Shown piece by piece: positions 33,492-41,581 of a stretch of DNA of 64,000 nt (positions are counted from its first letter, which is position 1; the number at the start of each line of letters is the position of its first letter). The stretch covers positions 225,192 through 289,191 of the forward strand of contig NZ_ML123048.1 in the NCBI RefSeq assembly GCF_003846175.1, given 5' to 3'. Source of the stretch: Streptomyces sp. ADI95-17. GTDB taxonomy: Bacteria; Actinomycetota; Actinomycetes; Streptomycetales; Streptomycetaceae. The notes beneath the pieces are model-generated. The model searched no databases. It was not told the origin of the DNA and saw nothing but the letters and a program-made list of their open reading frames with translations. A program made the translations under genes and the position numbers.

Positions 33492-34789
33492 CTGTTGTCT
33501 CCTGGGTGTTGCGCGGGCTCGTGTGCCGAGTGTTCCGCTTCGGGACCGGTCAGGGGTTTGCGCACGGACCACTGGGTGACGGGCATGGCCTGCCGCCAGC
33601 CGGTGAAGCCGCCGACCGGCACGGCGTGCGCGACGGCGAGCCGGACCAGTTCGCCGCCGTGTTCGCGGTGGGCCTCGGCGAGCAGTGCCTCGGACTCCAG
33701 TGTGACCGTGTTGGCGACCAGTCGTCCGCCGGGCGGCAGTGCGTCCCAGCAGGTGTCGAGCAGGCCGGGCACGGTCAGCCCGCCACCGATGAACACGGCG
33801 TCGGGCGTGGGCAGTCGGGTCAGGTTGCCGGGGGCCGGTCCGGTCACCACGCGCAGGGCAGGCACTCCGAGCCGGTCGGCGTTGTGGGCGATGCGTTGTG
33901 CCCGTCGCGGATCGCGTTCCACGGTGATCGCGCGGCAGGAGGGGTGGGTCCGCATCCATTCGATCGCGATGGATCCCGAGCCGCCGCCGATGTCCCACAG
34001 CAGTTCGCCGGGGGCGGGTGCGAGCACACCGAGGGTCGCGGCCCGGATGTGCCGCTTGGTGAGCTGCCCGTCGTGTTCGTACGCGGCGTCGGGCAGGCCG
34101 GGTACGGCGCCGAGGCGCAGGGCTTCGGGGGTGCGCCGGCATTCGACGGCGATGACGTTCAGCGGGTCGCCCGGTGGGTGCGGCCAGTGGTCCGCGGTGC
34201 CTTCCAGGCATGCTTCGTCCGCTCCGCCGAGCTGTTCGAGCACGCGCAGCCGGCTCGGGCCGAAGCCCTGTTCGCGCAGCAGTCCGGCCACGGCGGCGGG
34301 GGTCCGGGCATCCGCGCTGAGGACGAGGACCCGCCGGCCGTGGTGCAGGGCGGCGGCCAGCCGGGCGGCGGGGCGGCCGACCAGGGTGACGACCTCGGTG
34401 TCCTCCACCGGCCAGCCGATCCGGGCGCAGGCGTAGGACACGGAGGACGGGTGGGGCAGGATCCGCAGCGCGCCGGTGCCGAGCACTTCGGTGAGGGCCC
34501 GGCCGATGCCGTAGAACATCGGGTCGCCGCTGGCCAGGACGGCGACCCTGCTCCCGGCGTGCGCGGCGAGCAGGCCGGGAACGGCGGGCCGCAACGGCGA
34601 GGGCCACGGCACCCGCTGTCCCCGGCAGGACGCCGGGAGCAGGCCGAGTTGCCGCTCGCCGCCGATGAGGACCTCTGCGTCGATGAGCTCCGTACGCGCC
34701 GCGTCGGGCAGTCCCGCCCATCCGTCGGCGCCGATTCCCACGACGGTCACCGCAGGTGGGACGGGTTGTTCGGGTGGTGCGAGAGTCAC
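33488..34789 (-). CDS. cobL: Precorrin-6B C5,15-methyltransferase CobL (CbiE-CbiT fusion)
   Basis: 433 residues from GTG 34789 with GAGGT upstream. The N-terminal half is CbiE: VTVVGIGADGWAGLPDAART, AVLASGDPMFYGIGRAL and LPHPSSVSYACARIGWP. The C-terminal half, from about residue 230, is CbiT: DGQLTKRHIRAATLGVL and the SAM site ELLWDIGGGSGSIAIEWM. It methylates C5 and C15 and decarboxylates the C12 acetate. Operon with cobM. Confidence 0.94.
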   Translation of the reverse strand: MTLAPPEQPVPPAVTVVGIGADGWAGLPDAARTELIDAEVLIGGERQLGLLPASCRGQRVPWPSPLRPAVPGLLAAHAGSRVAVLASGDPMFYGIGRALTEVLGTGALRILPHPSSVSYACARIGWPVEDTEVVTLVGRPAARLAAALHHGRRVLVLSADARTPAAVAGLLREQGFGPSRLRVLEQLGGADEACLEGTADHWPHPPGDPLNVIAVECRRTPEALRLGAVPGLPDAAYEHDGQLTKRHIRAATLGVLAPAPGELLWDIGGGSGSIAIEWMRTHPSCRAITVERDPRRAQRIAHNADRLGVPALRVVTGPAPGNLTRLPTPDAVFIGGGLTVPGLLDTCWDALPPGGRLVANTVTLESEALLAEAHREHGGELVRLAVAHAVPVGGFTGWRQAMPVTQWSVRKPLTGPEAEHSAHEPAQHPGDNR

Positions 34790-34992
34790 GGACGGTACCT
34801 CGGTGTTCAGGGGATGACGCAGCCGAACTCTACTGTCCGGCCGTGATCGGGCAGCGGCCAGGTGGCCGCCGTGGGGCCTTGCGCCAGGGAGTCGGCTTCC
34901 TCAGCTGTGCGGCGAGTGAGCCGACGGCGGCCGGATCGCGTGGGCTTTCCGCCGGATCCGTGTGCTCGCGGGGCGTGGCCACGGGCGGCCGG

Positions 34993-35511
34993 TCAGTACG
35001 CGGACATGCTGGCGAGCCACGACCGACGGCACCGGCCGAAGGGCTCGGCGTCCTCTGTGAGCGCAACCCTCAGCTGTTCGGCCGTTGTTGTGGCCCGGGC
35101 GATGGCCTCGGGCGGGTAGGCGTACCGGACCTGGTGGTCGGCGAACTCGTCCTCGTCGTCGACGAAGACGATTCCCCCGTCACGTGTGCGGCAGACGTCG
35201 AGATCCAGGTCGACCATGGTGACCTCCCCGGGGTGCAGCCACCGGGACGGGGTGGTGACATCGCAGTAGGCGTCCAGCCGTGCCGGGGCCGCCTGGAACA
35301 ACCCCGTCCACCAGCCGTCGCGGGGAATGACCATCACCCTGGCTTCCCGCGTGGTGTAGACGGGGCCCTCGGTGCCCTTGCTGTAGACGGTGCCGGCCGG
35401 CGCCCCGAGCCAGACCCCGTGCTCGTCCTCGCCCAGCCGGAGCGTGGAGTGGTGCCAGTGCAGGCTGCCGTCGTACTTGCGGACGGAGACCAGCACCTCA
35501 GCAGCGTTCAT
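34993..35511 (-). CDS. DUF402-domain protein
   Basis: 172 residues. DUF402 pattern: VSVRKYDGSLHWHHSTLRL near the N-terminus, GWWTGLFQAAPARLDAYCDV in the middle and the acidic VTMVDLDLDVCRTRDGGIVF / VDDEDEFADHQ segment that coordinates a metal in this family. Members include nucleoside-diphosphate hydrolase FomD and RNA-binding proteins, so a phosphohydrolase role is possible. It lies alone between cobL and the divergent MFS exporter. Confidence 0.8.
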   Translation of the reverse strand: MNAAEVLVSVRKYDGSLHWHHSTLRLGEDEHGVWLGAPAGTVYSKGTEGPVYTTREARVMVIPRDGWWTGLFQAAPARLDAYCDVTTPSRWLHPGEVTMVDLDLDVCRTRDGGIVFVDDEDEFADHQVRYAYPPEAIARATTTAEQLRVALTEDAEPFGRCRRSWLASMSAY

Positions 35512-35671
35512 GGACGGGACAGTACAGCGGCGAGTGGTTCGTCCGTCGGCCGCACAACCACCGGTTGTGTTCCTCCGGCAGGTCGGTTGTTTGATCTCAC
35601 TGTCCCTCGCTCGCTTTGATACCGACGTTCAGCGCGCGGTTGTTTCGGAGTCGGCGAGAGGTGCATCGGGA

Positions 35672-36916
35672 ATGGCGGGCAGGCAGGCTCTGGGGCGGCG
35701 GTTCGGGTGGTTGTGGGCGGCGTACGCGGCCAGTGCGTACGGCACCGGGCTCGGGTTCGGCGCGTTGCCCCTCATCGCGGTGCTCGTGCTGCACTCCGGG
35801 CCGACCCAGGTGGCGGTGCTGGCCGCGGCGGGGCGGGCGGTGGGGGCGGCGCTCGCGGTGCCGCTCGGACCGTGGGTGGAGTTCCGCCGCAAGCGGCCGG
35901 TCATGATGGCGATGGACCTGACCCGATTCACGGCCTTGATGAGCGTCCCCGCCGCGTTCGCGTTCGGACTGCTCGGCTTCGCCCAGCTTCTCGTCGTCTC
36001 CGTGGTCGTCGCCGCGGCCAACATCGCCTTCAACGCGGCCAGTGGCGCGTATCTCAAATCGCTCCTGCCGCCGGAGCACCTGCTCGTCGCGAACGGCCGG
36101 TTCGAGTCCACGACGTGGACCGCGACGACGGTCGGACCGCCCCTCGGCGGGGCTGCGATCGGGCTGTTCGGCCCGGTGACGACCGTGGTGGTCGACGCGG
36201 TCAGCTATCTGCTCTCGGCACTGGGCATCCGCGCCATCGGCGGGACGGAACCCCGTCCCGCACGGTCCGGCGCCCCCCGGCTGCGGGCGGGCGATCTGCT
36301 CGCGGGCTGGCGCCACATCCTCGGCCACCCCGTGCTGCGCCCGCTGCTCTTCAACTCGATCGTGGTCAACGGCCTGATCATGGCGTCCGAGCCGCTGCTC
36401 GCCGTGCTCCTGCTCGGCCCGCTCGGGTTCTCCCCCTGGCAGTACGGTCTCGCGTTCGCGGCCCCTTGCGTCGGCGGCCTGATCGGCTCACGTCTCGCGC
36501 GCCCGCTCGCGGCACGGTTCGGGCAGCACCGGGTGCTCCGCATCGCCGGAGCGCTGCGCGCGTGCTGGCCCCTCGGGCTGGCATTCGTCCGGCCCGGTGT
36601 CCCTGGGCTCGTACTCATCATCGTCGTCCAATTCGGCCTGGTGACCTGCTGCGCGCTGTTCAACCCGCTGCTGTCCACCTACCGGCTCGACCACACCGAT
36701 CCCGGCCGGGTCGCCCGTACCCTGACCGCGTGGTCGATCAGCAGCAGCGCCGCCATCGCCGTCATGACCGCGGGGTGGGGTCTGCTCGCCGCCGTCACCG
36801 GTCCCCGTATCGCGATCGCGGCCGCCGGAGTCCTCCTTCTCTTCACTCCGCTGCTGCTCCCGCGCCGCGGGAACGCTCCCCTGGACACGGGGAAACAGGC
36901 CGCAAGCCTCTTGTGA
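35672..36916 (+). CDS. MFS transporter (enterobactin exporter-like group)
   Basis: 414 residues from ATG 35672 (MAGRQALGRRFGWLWAAY), GAGAGG about 10 bp upstream. About 12 membrane helices; the A-motif region between helices 2 and 3 reads GPWVEFRRKRPVMMAMDLTR. YLKSLLPPEHLLVANGRFES is typical of the MFS_3/EntS-like group that exports drugs or siderophores. No substrate clue in the neighbourhood. It diverges from the DUF402 gene. Confidence 0.87.
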   Translation: MAGRQALGRRFGWLWAAYAASAYGTGLGFGALPLIAVLVLHSGPTQVAVLAAAGRAVGAALAVPLGPWVEFRRKRPVMMAMDLTRFTALMSVPAAFAFGLLGFAQLLVVSVVVAAANIAFNAASGAYLKSLLPPEHLLVANGRFESTTWTATTVGPPLGGAAIGLFGPVTTVVVDAVSYLLSALGIRAIGGTEPRPARSGAPRLRAGDLLAGWRHILGHPVLRPLLFNSIVVNGLIMASEPLLAVLLLGPLGFSPWQYGLAFAAPCVGGLIGSRLARPLAARFGQHRVLRIAGALRACWPLGLAFVRPGVPGLVLIIVVQFGLVTCCALFNPLLSTYRLDHTDPGRVARTLTAWSISSSAAIAVMTAGWGLLAAVTGPRIAIAAAGVLLLFTPLLLPRRGNAPLDTGKQAASLL

Positions 36917-37018
36917 CCGTTCGAACTCCGCCTCAGTCACCCGGCAGTAGGCGTTTCCAACGACCCGCCCGGTGGCTGGGCTCCGCGGTTCATGCATCAC
37001 TGGATACCGGGAGCCGTC

Positions 37019-37447
37019 ATGGAGTTCGGCCGCAGGGCTGCGTCGCGCGCAGCCATCGCCACCGCACTCGCCGTCGGTGCCGGCTGGTTGTTCGCCGTGA
37101 GCCCGGCCGCCGCATCAGTACCGTCTGAGGACCAGCTGTTCGGTGTCCGGAACCCGGCCACCCGCACCTGGACCGAGGAGCCCGCGCTCGACTACGCGGC
37201 GGCCGTGCATCAGCCGATCGGTCGACCCCGATGTCGTCCCGACGTCCGCGCATCGCCATCCGGTTCAGCGACGCCATGGGCCGCCGGGCACGCCCAGCAT
37301 GGTCGGTGCGGGCCCGCACCGTCCGGGTCCCCGCCCCCACGGATTGAGAGGAACCATGTCTCCGACACGACGCGCCGCCCTCCTGATCGTCCCCCTCGTC
37401 GGCCTGGCCGCACTCGCGACCGCGTGCGGCGCACAGTCGGACGGTGA
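37019..37447 (+). CDS. Secreted protein, probably truncated or frame-broken
   Basis: 142 codons from ATG 37019, with GGGAG 5 bp upstream. Residues 1-34 are a Sec-type signal (RRAASRAAIATALAVGAGWL then SPAAASVPS). The next ~35 residues (EDQLFGVRNPATRTWTEEPA) read as ordinary protein. From about 37210 the frame turns Arg/Pro-rich and overlaps the start of the next gene by 92 bp, which argues that true coding ends near 37210. I do not recognise the family; likely a 5' gene fragment. Confidence 0.45.
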   Translation: MEFGRRAASRAAIATALAVGAGWLFAVSPAAASVPSEDQLFGVRNPATRTWTEEPALDYAAAVHQPIGRPRCRPDVRASPSGSATPWAAGHAQHGRCGPAPSGSPPPRIERNHVSDTTRRPPDRPPRRPGRTRDRVRRTVGR

Positions 37448-38096
37448 CGCCGCCGGGCACAAGCCCTCGGTCACCGGCTCCGGCACCCTGACCGCGAAGC
37501 GGTCGGCCGCCGACCGCGAGCTGCTCGAAGCCGCACGCTCCGGTGACACCGGCGGGGTGCGCGGTGCGATCGAGCGGGGCGCCGACCTGGAGACCCGCGA
37601 CGAGAGCCGCCGTACCCCGCTCCTTCTCGCGGCCGCCGGTGATCACGTCAGGGCCGCGGAGATCCTCGTCGACGCCGGGGCCGACCCGGATGCGCTTGAC
37701 CATCAGCACGACACACCGTGGCTGGTGACGGGCGTGACCGGAAGCGCGGCCATGGCCCGTACCCTCGCGGCGGCCGGCCCCGACTACACCGTCGTCAACC
37801 GGTACGGCGGCACGTCCCTCATCCCGGCCGGAGAACACGGCCATGTCGCCTACGTCCGGGAAGTGGCCACCAACCCGGACATCGACGTCGACGTGAACCA
37901 CGTCAACGACCTCGGCTGGACCGCTCTGCTGGAGGCCGTCATCCTCGGCGACGGCGGAGAGGACCACCAGGAGACCGTGAAGCTCCTGCTGGCGGCGGGT
38001 GCCGATCCGGCCGTCGCCGACAAGACCGGCACGACCGCGCTCCAGCACGCTCAGCAGCGCGGGTTCGACGAGATCGCCCGGCTACTGGGCCGGTGA
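37356..38096 (+). CDS. Ankyrin-repeat lipoprotein
   Basis: 246 residues from ATG 37356, with GAGAGGAACC upstream. Lipoprotein signal with lipobox GLAALATACGAQ (Cys about residue 24). Ankyrin repeats follow: ELLEAARSGDTGGVRGAIER, TPLLLAAAGDHVRAAEILVD, TSLIPAGEHGHVAYVREV, TALLEAVILGDGG..VKLLLAAG and TALQHAQQRGFDEIARLLGR. It is anchored outside the membrane and offers a protein-binding surface; the partner is unknown. It follows the broken secreted gene and ends at a hairpin. Confidence 0.9.
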   Translation: MSPTRRAALLIVPLVGLAALATACGAQSDGDAAGHKPSVTGSGTLTAKRSAADRELLEAARSGDTGGVRGAIERGADLETRDESRRTPLLLAAAGDHVRAAEILVDAGADPDALDHQHDTPWLVTGVTGSAAMARTLAAAGPDYTVVNRYGGTSLIPAGEHGHVAYVREVATNPDIDVDVNHVNDLGWTALLEAVILGDGGEDHQETVKLLLAAGADPAVADKTGTTALQHAQQRGFDEIARLLGR

Positions 38097-38097
38097 G

Positions 38098-38121
38098 GCG
38101 GACCGGCCATCGGTGGTCCGC
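38098..38121. terminator. Hairpin after the ankyrin gene
   Basis: GCGGACC (38098-38104) and GGTCCGC (38115-38121) form a 7-bp stem with a 10-nt loop, beginning 2 bp after the stop codon. Confidence 0.6.
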
Positions 38122-38327
38122 TCGATCACGACGCAGACGAACAGCGCCACGACCAGTCCGCTCACCGCGTCGGAGAACTGTGGTGCGTACCGGTCCGGGC
38201 GTCAGCACGTTGATGACATGCCGGAAGAAGCTCTCGACACGACCGCCGGGACCGGGCCTCCGCAGGTGGTCGAGGAGCACCGCGTCCGCGGCCGTGCGCG
38301 CAGCACGACAGCGCCGCACCGGGTGGA

Positions 38328-38674
38328 CGTCATGGCGCACCCTCCTTCTCCCCCGTCGACAAGGACCTCGCCTCGGCGGCCCTGGCGGCCGAACTCAAGG
38401 CGGACATACTGGTGATGCTGACGGACGGTGACTTCGTCGGCGAGAACTGGGGGACGTCGAGCGGCGCGACATTCTCACCGCTTCACCGGAGGCGATCCGC
38501 CGGCCGGCCTTCGCCGAAGGGGCCATGAAGCCGAAGGCCGACGCCGCCGTGCGGGTCGCGCGGGCCGGAGGACGGGCGCTCATCGGCCCGCTCGAACGGC
38601 TCGACGATCCCCTCGGCCGGAGCGTCGGGACGGAGATCCGCCCGGATGTCCCGGACGGAATCGTCTGCGTCTGA
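38328..38674 (+). pseudogene. Carbamate kinase C-terminal remnant, frameshifted
   Basis: Frame one encodes PVDKDLASAALAAELKADIL and LVMLTDGDFVGENWG, matching the carbamate kinase segment around its ATP/aspartate site. After the G run at 38449-38453 the match moves to another frame: DVERRDILTASPEAIRRPAF, AEGAMKPKADAAVRVARAGG, RALIGPLERLDDPLGRSVGT and stop at 38672. One lost G (six to five) would explain the shift. Upstream of 38319 the homology fades (only PPQVVEEHRVR is suggestive), so the N-terminal half is also gone. The normal family length is about 310 residues. Confidence 0.75.
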
Positions 38675-38730
38675 GCGCTCGCGCGGCGGCCCGGCGCCGA
38701 GGCGTGCCGCCCCCGCCGGGCCGCCCCCGC

Positions 38731-39378
38731 TCAGTCCTGGGACTTGCGTCGTGCGGCAGCCGCGTTGCGGCCTGTCACCAGGTGCTTGCCGGCCAGCCGT
38801 TCGACCCCGGCGACGTCCCGCTCCGCGATCGCCCGGTACAGCCCTTCGTGCTCCTGCGCGACGCCCCCGAGGTCGTCGTGCTGCCCCAGCAGCCAGCGCA
38901 TCCTGCTGCGCAGCGTGCTCTGGAGCTCGTTGAGGAGTTCGTTGTCGGCCAGCTCGGTGACCGTCTCGTGGAAGTCGGCGGCGGCGCGGTGGGCCCGTAC
39001 GGCGTCCCCCTTGTCCGCCGCCTTCAGCTCGGCGTCGAGATCCGCCCGCAGCTTTTCGAGCCCCGCGCGGGTGCGCCGTTGGGCGGCGAGCCGGAAGGTC
39101 AGCGTCTCCAGTGCCGCGCGGACCTCGTCGAGGTCCTCGACGTCCGCCGGCGTGAACTCCCGTACGACGGCCCAGGTCCGCGGCCTCGGCGTGACCAGCC
39201 CCTCGGTGACCAGTGACTTCAGGGCCTCCCGGATGGGCAGCCTGCTCACACCGAGCTCCGCGGCGAGCTCGCGCTCGACGAGTTTGCTGCCCGGTTCACG
39301 CACACCGTCGATGATCTCGTCACGCAGCAGGCGTGTGACCCGCTCCGACTCGGGCTCGAACTCCCCAGACCCTGTCAT
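38731..39378 (-). CDS. GntR-family regulator, FCD (FadR) subgroup
   Basis: 215 residues from ATG 39378 (MTGSGEFEPESERV). N-terminal winged HTH: LLRDEIIDGVREPGSKLVER, ELGVSRLPIREALKSLVTEG. C-terminal all-helical FCD ligand domain with metal-site residues in HRAAADFHETVTELADNELL and a final His in EHEGLYRAIAERD / LAGKHLV. It senses a small carboxylate and represses or activates nearby catabolic genes. It lies next to the LysR gene on the same strand. Confidence 0.88.
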   Translation of the reverse strand: MTGSGEFEPESERVTRLLRDEIIDGVREPGSKLVERELAAELGVSRLPIREALKSLVTEGLVTPRPRTWAVVREFTPADVEDLDEVRAALETLTFRLAAQRRTRAGLEKLRADLDAELKAADKGDAVRAHRAAADFHETVTELADNELLNELQSTLRSRMRWLLGQHDDLGGVAQEHEGLYRAIAERDVAGVERLAGKHLVTGRNAAAARRKSQD

Positions 39379-39439
39379 GTGCTCAATTCTCTCATCGCTC
39401 GAAGTCAGTTCTCGGTATGCCGTCCGTGGGACGGGGTGC

Positions 39440-40348
39440 TCAGGCAGGTGCGTAGCCCCGTGCGCCGACCAGGTCGCGGGCCAGCCGGGTGAAGGCACGT
39501 GCGGCGGCGCTCTCGTAGGCGCTCTCCCGGTGCAGCAGCGTGGCGACGCGGGCGGGCAGCGGAGGGTCGACGGGAATGGGCCTGAGATGCGGGTGGTCGT
39601 CCGTGACCGCGTCGGGCAGCACGGTGGCCAGCAGCCCGGTGCGCCGGACGATCTCCGTGAGGGCCTGGATGGTGTTGGCCTCCACGGCGATCGGCGGGCT
39701 GACGCGATGCGTGGCGAAGTAGCCGTCGATGTGGACCCGGGTGGCGAAGTCACTGCTGAGCAGCGCGAGTTGCTGGTCCGCCAGATCACGCACCGGCAGC
39801 GGCCGGTCGCCCCGGTCCCGGGCGCGGTCTGTGGTGACGACCAGGCCCAGGGTCTCGGTGAACAGCGCGGTCGCGGTGATACCGGGCAGATGGGTGCCCG
39901 CGAAGGCGATCCCGAGGTCGAGGTCGTCGGCCAGCAGGCTCGCTTCTATGCGGTCCTGCGTCATCTCCCGCAGATCCAGCGTGATGCCGGGATGCCGCGT
40001 GTGCAGCGCCTCCACCAGTGGGCCGATGAGGTACGCGGTGAAGGTCGGCGTCACCGCGAGGCGCAGATGCCCCCGGGAGAGGTCGGCGACATCGAGCACG
40101 GCGCGGTCGGCGGCGGCCAGCTCCCGCAGTGCCCGCCGCGCGTAGTGCACATAGGCCTCGCCCGCATCGGTGGGGCGGACGCCACGGCCGCCGCGGTCGA
40201 GCAATTGCACACCGACGACGCGCTCCAGTTGCTTGATCTGCTGCGAGAGCGTCGGCTGCGAGATGTGCAGTTCTTCGGCGGCGCGCGTGAAGTTGCCGTG
40301 CTCGGCCACCGCGATCAGATAACGGAGGTGACGCAGTTCCGGACCCAT
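39440..40348 (-). CDS. LysR-family transcriptional regulator (CynR-like)
   Basis: 302 residues from ATG 40348 (MGPELRHLRYLIAVAEHGNF). HTH LRHLRYLIAVAEHGNFTRAA / EELHISQPTLSQQIKQLERV at residues 5-60, then the periplasmic-binding-like effector domain (HLRLAVTPTFTAYLIGPLVE, LDLGIAFAGTHLPGITATAL). It diverges from the guanine-deaminase-like gene and probably controls it. The intergenic region has ATAGAGAACCTCAATCGGTAT (imperfect ATA-N15-TAT dyad at 40360-40380). Confidence 0.9.
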   Translation of the reverse strand: MGPELRHLRYLIAVAEHGNFTRAAEELHISQPTLSQQIKQLERVVGVQLLDRGGRGVRPTDAGEAYVHYARRALRELAAADRAVLDVADLSRGHLRLAVTPTFTAYLIGPLVEALHTRHPGITLDLREMTQDRIEASLLADDLDLGIAFAGTHLPGITATALFTETLGLVVTTDRARDRGDRPLPVRDLADQQLALLSSDFATRVHIDGYFATHRVSPPIAVEANTIQALTEIVRRTGLLATVLPDAVTDDHPHLRPIPVDPPLPARVATLLHRESAYESAAARAFTRLARDLVGARGYAPA

Positions 40349-40448
40349 GCCCGAAGTATAGAGAACCTCAATCGGTATTCCCGCATGAGCACCGTGACAC
40401 CTATGGAACCCCGACCGACGGGCATCCACCCGGACTTCCTCATTGGCG

Positions 40449-40471
40449 CCATCTATGGAAATTATGGATGG
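40449..40471. promoter_or_regulatory. Inverted repeat upstream of the deaminase gene
   Basis: CCATCTAT...ATGGATGG-type dyad: left arm CCATCTATGG at 40449, right arm TATGGATGG ending at 40471. Related ATCYATGG sequences occur at 41589-41616 and 42402-42418, flanking this gene group. Candidate operator for the LysR or GntR protein. Confidence 0.4.
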
Positions 40472-40587
40472 CAAGACTTGGACACTATAGGCGGAGCCCA
40501 TGCATGGTGGAAACCGCCGGCCCGCCGGCCCGCCGACCGAAACACAATGCTCCCCAACACCCAACGCCCTACTCCGGAGACCCCACC

Positions 40588-41088
40588 ATGGACTTCGCCC
40601 AGCACACCATCGACATCGCCCGCAAGAACGTGGAGGAGGGCGGACGCCCCTTCGCCACCGTCATTGTCAAGGACGGCGAGATCCTCGCCGAGAGCCCCAA
40701 CAAGGTGGCACAGACCAACGACCCCACCGCCCACGCGGAGATCCTCGCCATCCGGGACGCCTGCCGGAAGCTGGGCACCGAGCACCTGGTCGGCGCGACC
40801 ATCTATGTGCTCGCCCACCCCTGCCCGATGTGCCTGGGATCGCTGTACTACTGCTCCCCCGACGAGGTCGTCTTCCTCACCACCCGCGACGCCTACGAAC
40901 CGCACTACGTGGACGACCGCAAGTACTTCGAACTCGGCACCTTCTACGGCGAGTTCGCCAAGGACCACACCGAGCGGCGCCTGCCCATGCGTCACGAGCC
41001 GCACGACGCCGCCGTCGATGTGTACCGGTTGTGGCAGCAGCACAACGGCGGCGACCGCCGCGTCCCCGGCGCACCGACAGTCGCGTAA
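40588..41088 (+). CDS. Guanine deaminase-like nucleoside deaminase (cytidine deaminase superfamily)
   Basis: 166 residues from ATG 40588, with GGAG 8 bp upstream. Zinc site: NDPTAHAEILAIRDACRK (His and catalytic Glu) and AHPCPMCLGSLYYCSP (two Cys). RPFATVIVKDGEILAESPNK and the C-terminal RLPMRHEPHDAAVDVYRLW match Bacillus GuaD in layout. The likely reaction is guanine to xanthine; cytosine or another base is possible. It stands next to an allantoinase fragment, also a purine-catabolic enzyme, and is divergent from LysR. Confidence 0.82.
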   Translation: MDFAQHTIDIARKNVEEGGRPFATVIVKDGEILAESPNKVAQTNDPTAHAEILAIRDACRKLGTEHLVGATIYVLAHPCPMCLGSLYYCSPDEVVFLTTRDAYEPHYVDDRKYFELGTFYGEFAKDHTERRLPMRHEPHDAAVDVYRLWQQHNGGDRRVPGAPTVA

Positions 41089-41106
41089 CCCCTTCCCGGC
41101 CGGCCC

Positions 41107-41132
41107 GCCCGACACTCGTCCGAGTGTCGGGC
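41107..41132. terminator. Hairpin after the deaminase gene
   Basis: Perfect 12-bp arms GCCCGACACTCG (41107-41118) and CGAGTGTCGGGC (41121-41132) with a 2-nt loop, 19 bp after the stop. Confidence 0.75.
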
Positions 41133-41153
41133 ACAGGGCGAACCACAACACAA

Positions 41154-41460
41154 CATGTCGACTCCCGCATCCATGTGAACGACCCCGGGCGCAGCGAGTG
41201 GGAAGGCTCCTCAACAGTCACCCGGGCGGCGGCCGCCGGTGGCATCACCACGCTCGTCGACATGCCGCTCAACCCGCTGCGGCCGGCCACCACGGTCGAC
41301 AACCTGTGGGTCATGCGGGAGGTCGCCTGCGCGAAGGCGCACATCGACGCCGGTTCCCGGGGCGGTGCCGTCCCCGGCGACGTGAAGGATCTGCGCCCGT
41401 TGCACGAGGCTGGGGTGTTCGGTTCCAAGTGCTTCCACTCGCCGTCCGGGGCCACTGATG
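41154..41460 (+). pseudogene. Allantoinase N-terminal fragment
   Basis: The frame encodes HVDSRIHVNDPGRSEWEGSS, TVTRAAAAGGITTLVDMPLN and AGVFGSKCFHSPSGA, which follow allantoinase from its first metal ligands (HxH, here HVDSRIHVN with one His altered in spacing) to the carboxylysine-region neighbourhood. No start codon with a ribosome site precedes it: the match begins directly after the deaminase terminator. After SPSG the homology stops. Only about 100 of roughly 445 residues remain, so it is inactive debris of a purine ring-opening gene. Confidence 0.78.
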
Positions 41461-41511
41461 GAGAGGGGCGAGGGCTGACCGGGGTGCCCTGCGGGGGCCG
41501 CCCGCACCGCC

Positions 41512-41543
41512 TGAAGCCCGGCGGGCCGGCCCGCCGGGCTTCA
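41512..41543. terminator. 32-bp perfect palindrome, bidirectional terminator
   Basis: The arm TGAAGCCCGGCGGGCC (41512-41527) is followed immediately by its exact complement (41528-41543). It lies between the plus-strand allantoinase debris and the minus-strand MFS remnant ending at 41582. Confidence 0.7.
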
Positions 41544-41581
41544 GCCCGTCATGCACCGCCCCCACCGATAGAGTCCAAGAC

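Noticed and set aside
34790..34992. A second cobalamin riboswitch upstream of cobL
   Set aside because: GC-rich palindromes are present but neither the B12 box nor the GAGTCAGGAA segment is seen.
37231..37350. A short peptide MSSRRPRIAIRF before the ankyrin gene
   Set aside because: No ribosome site, no family, and it overlaps two other frames.
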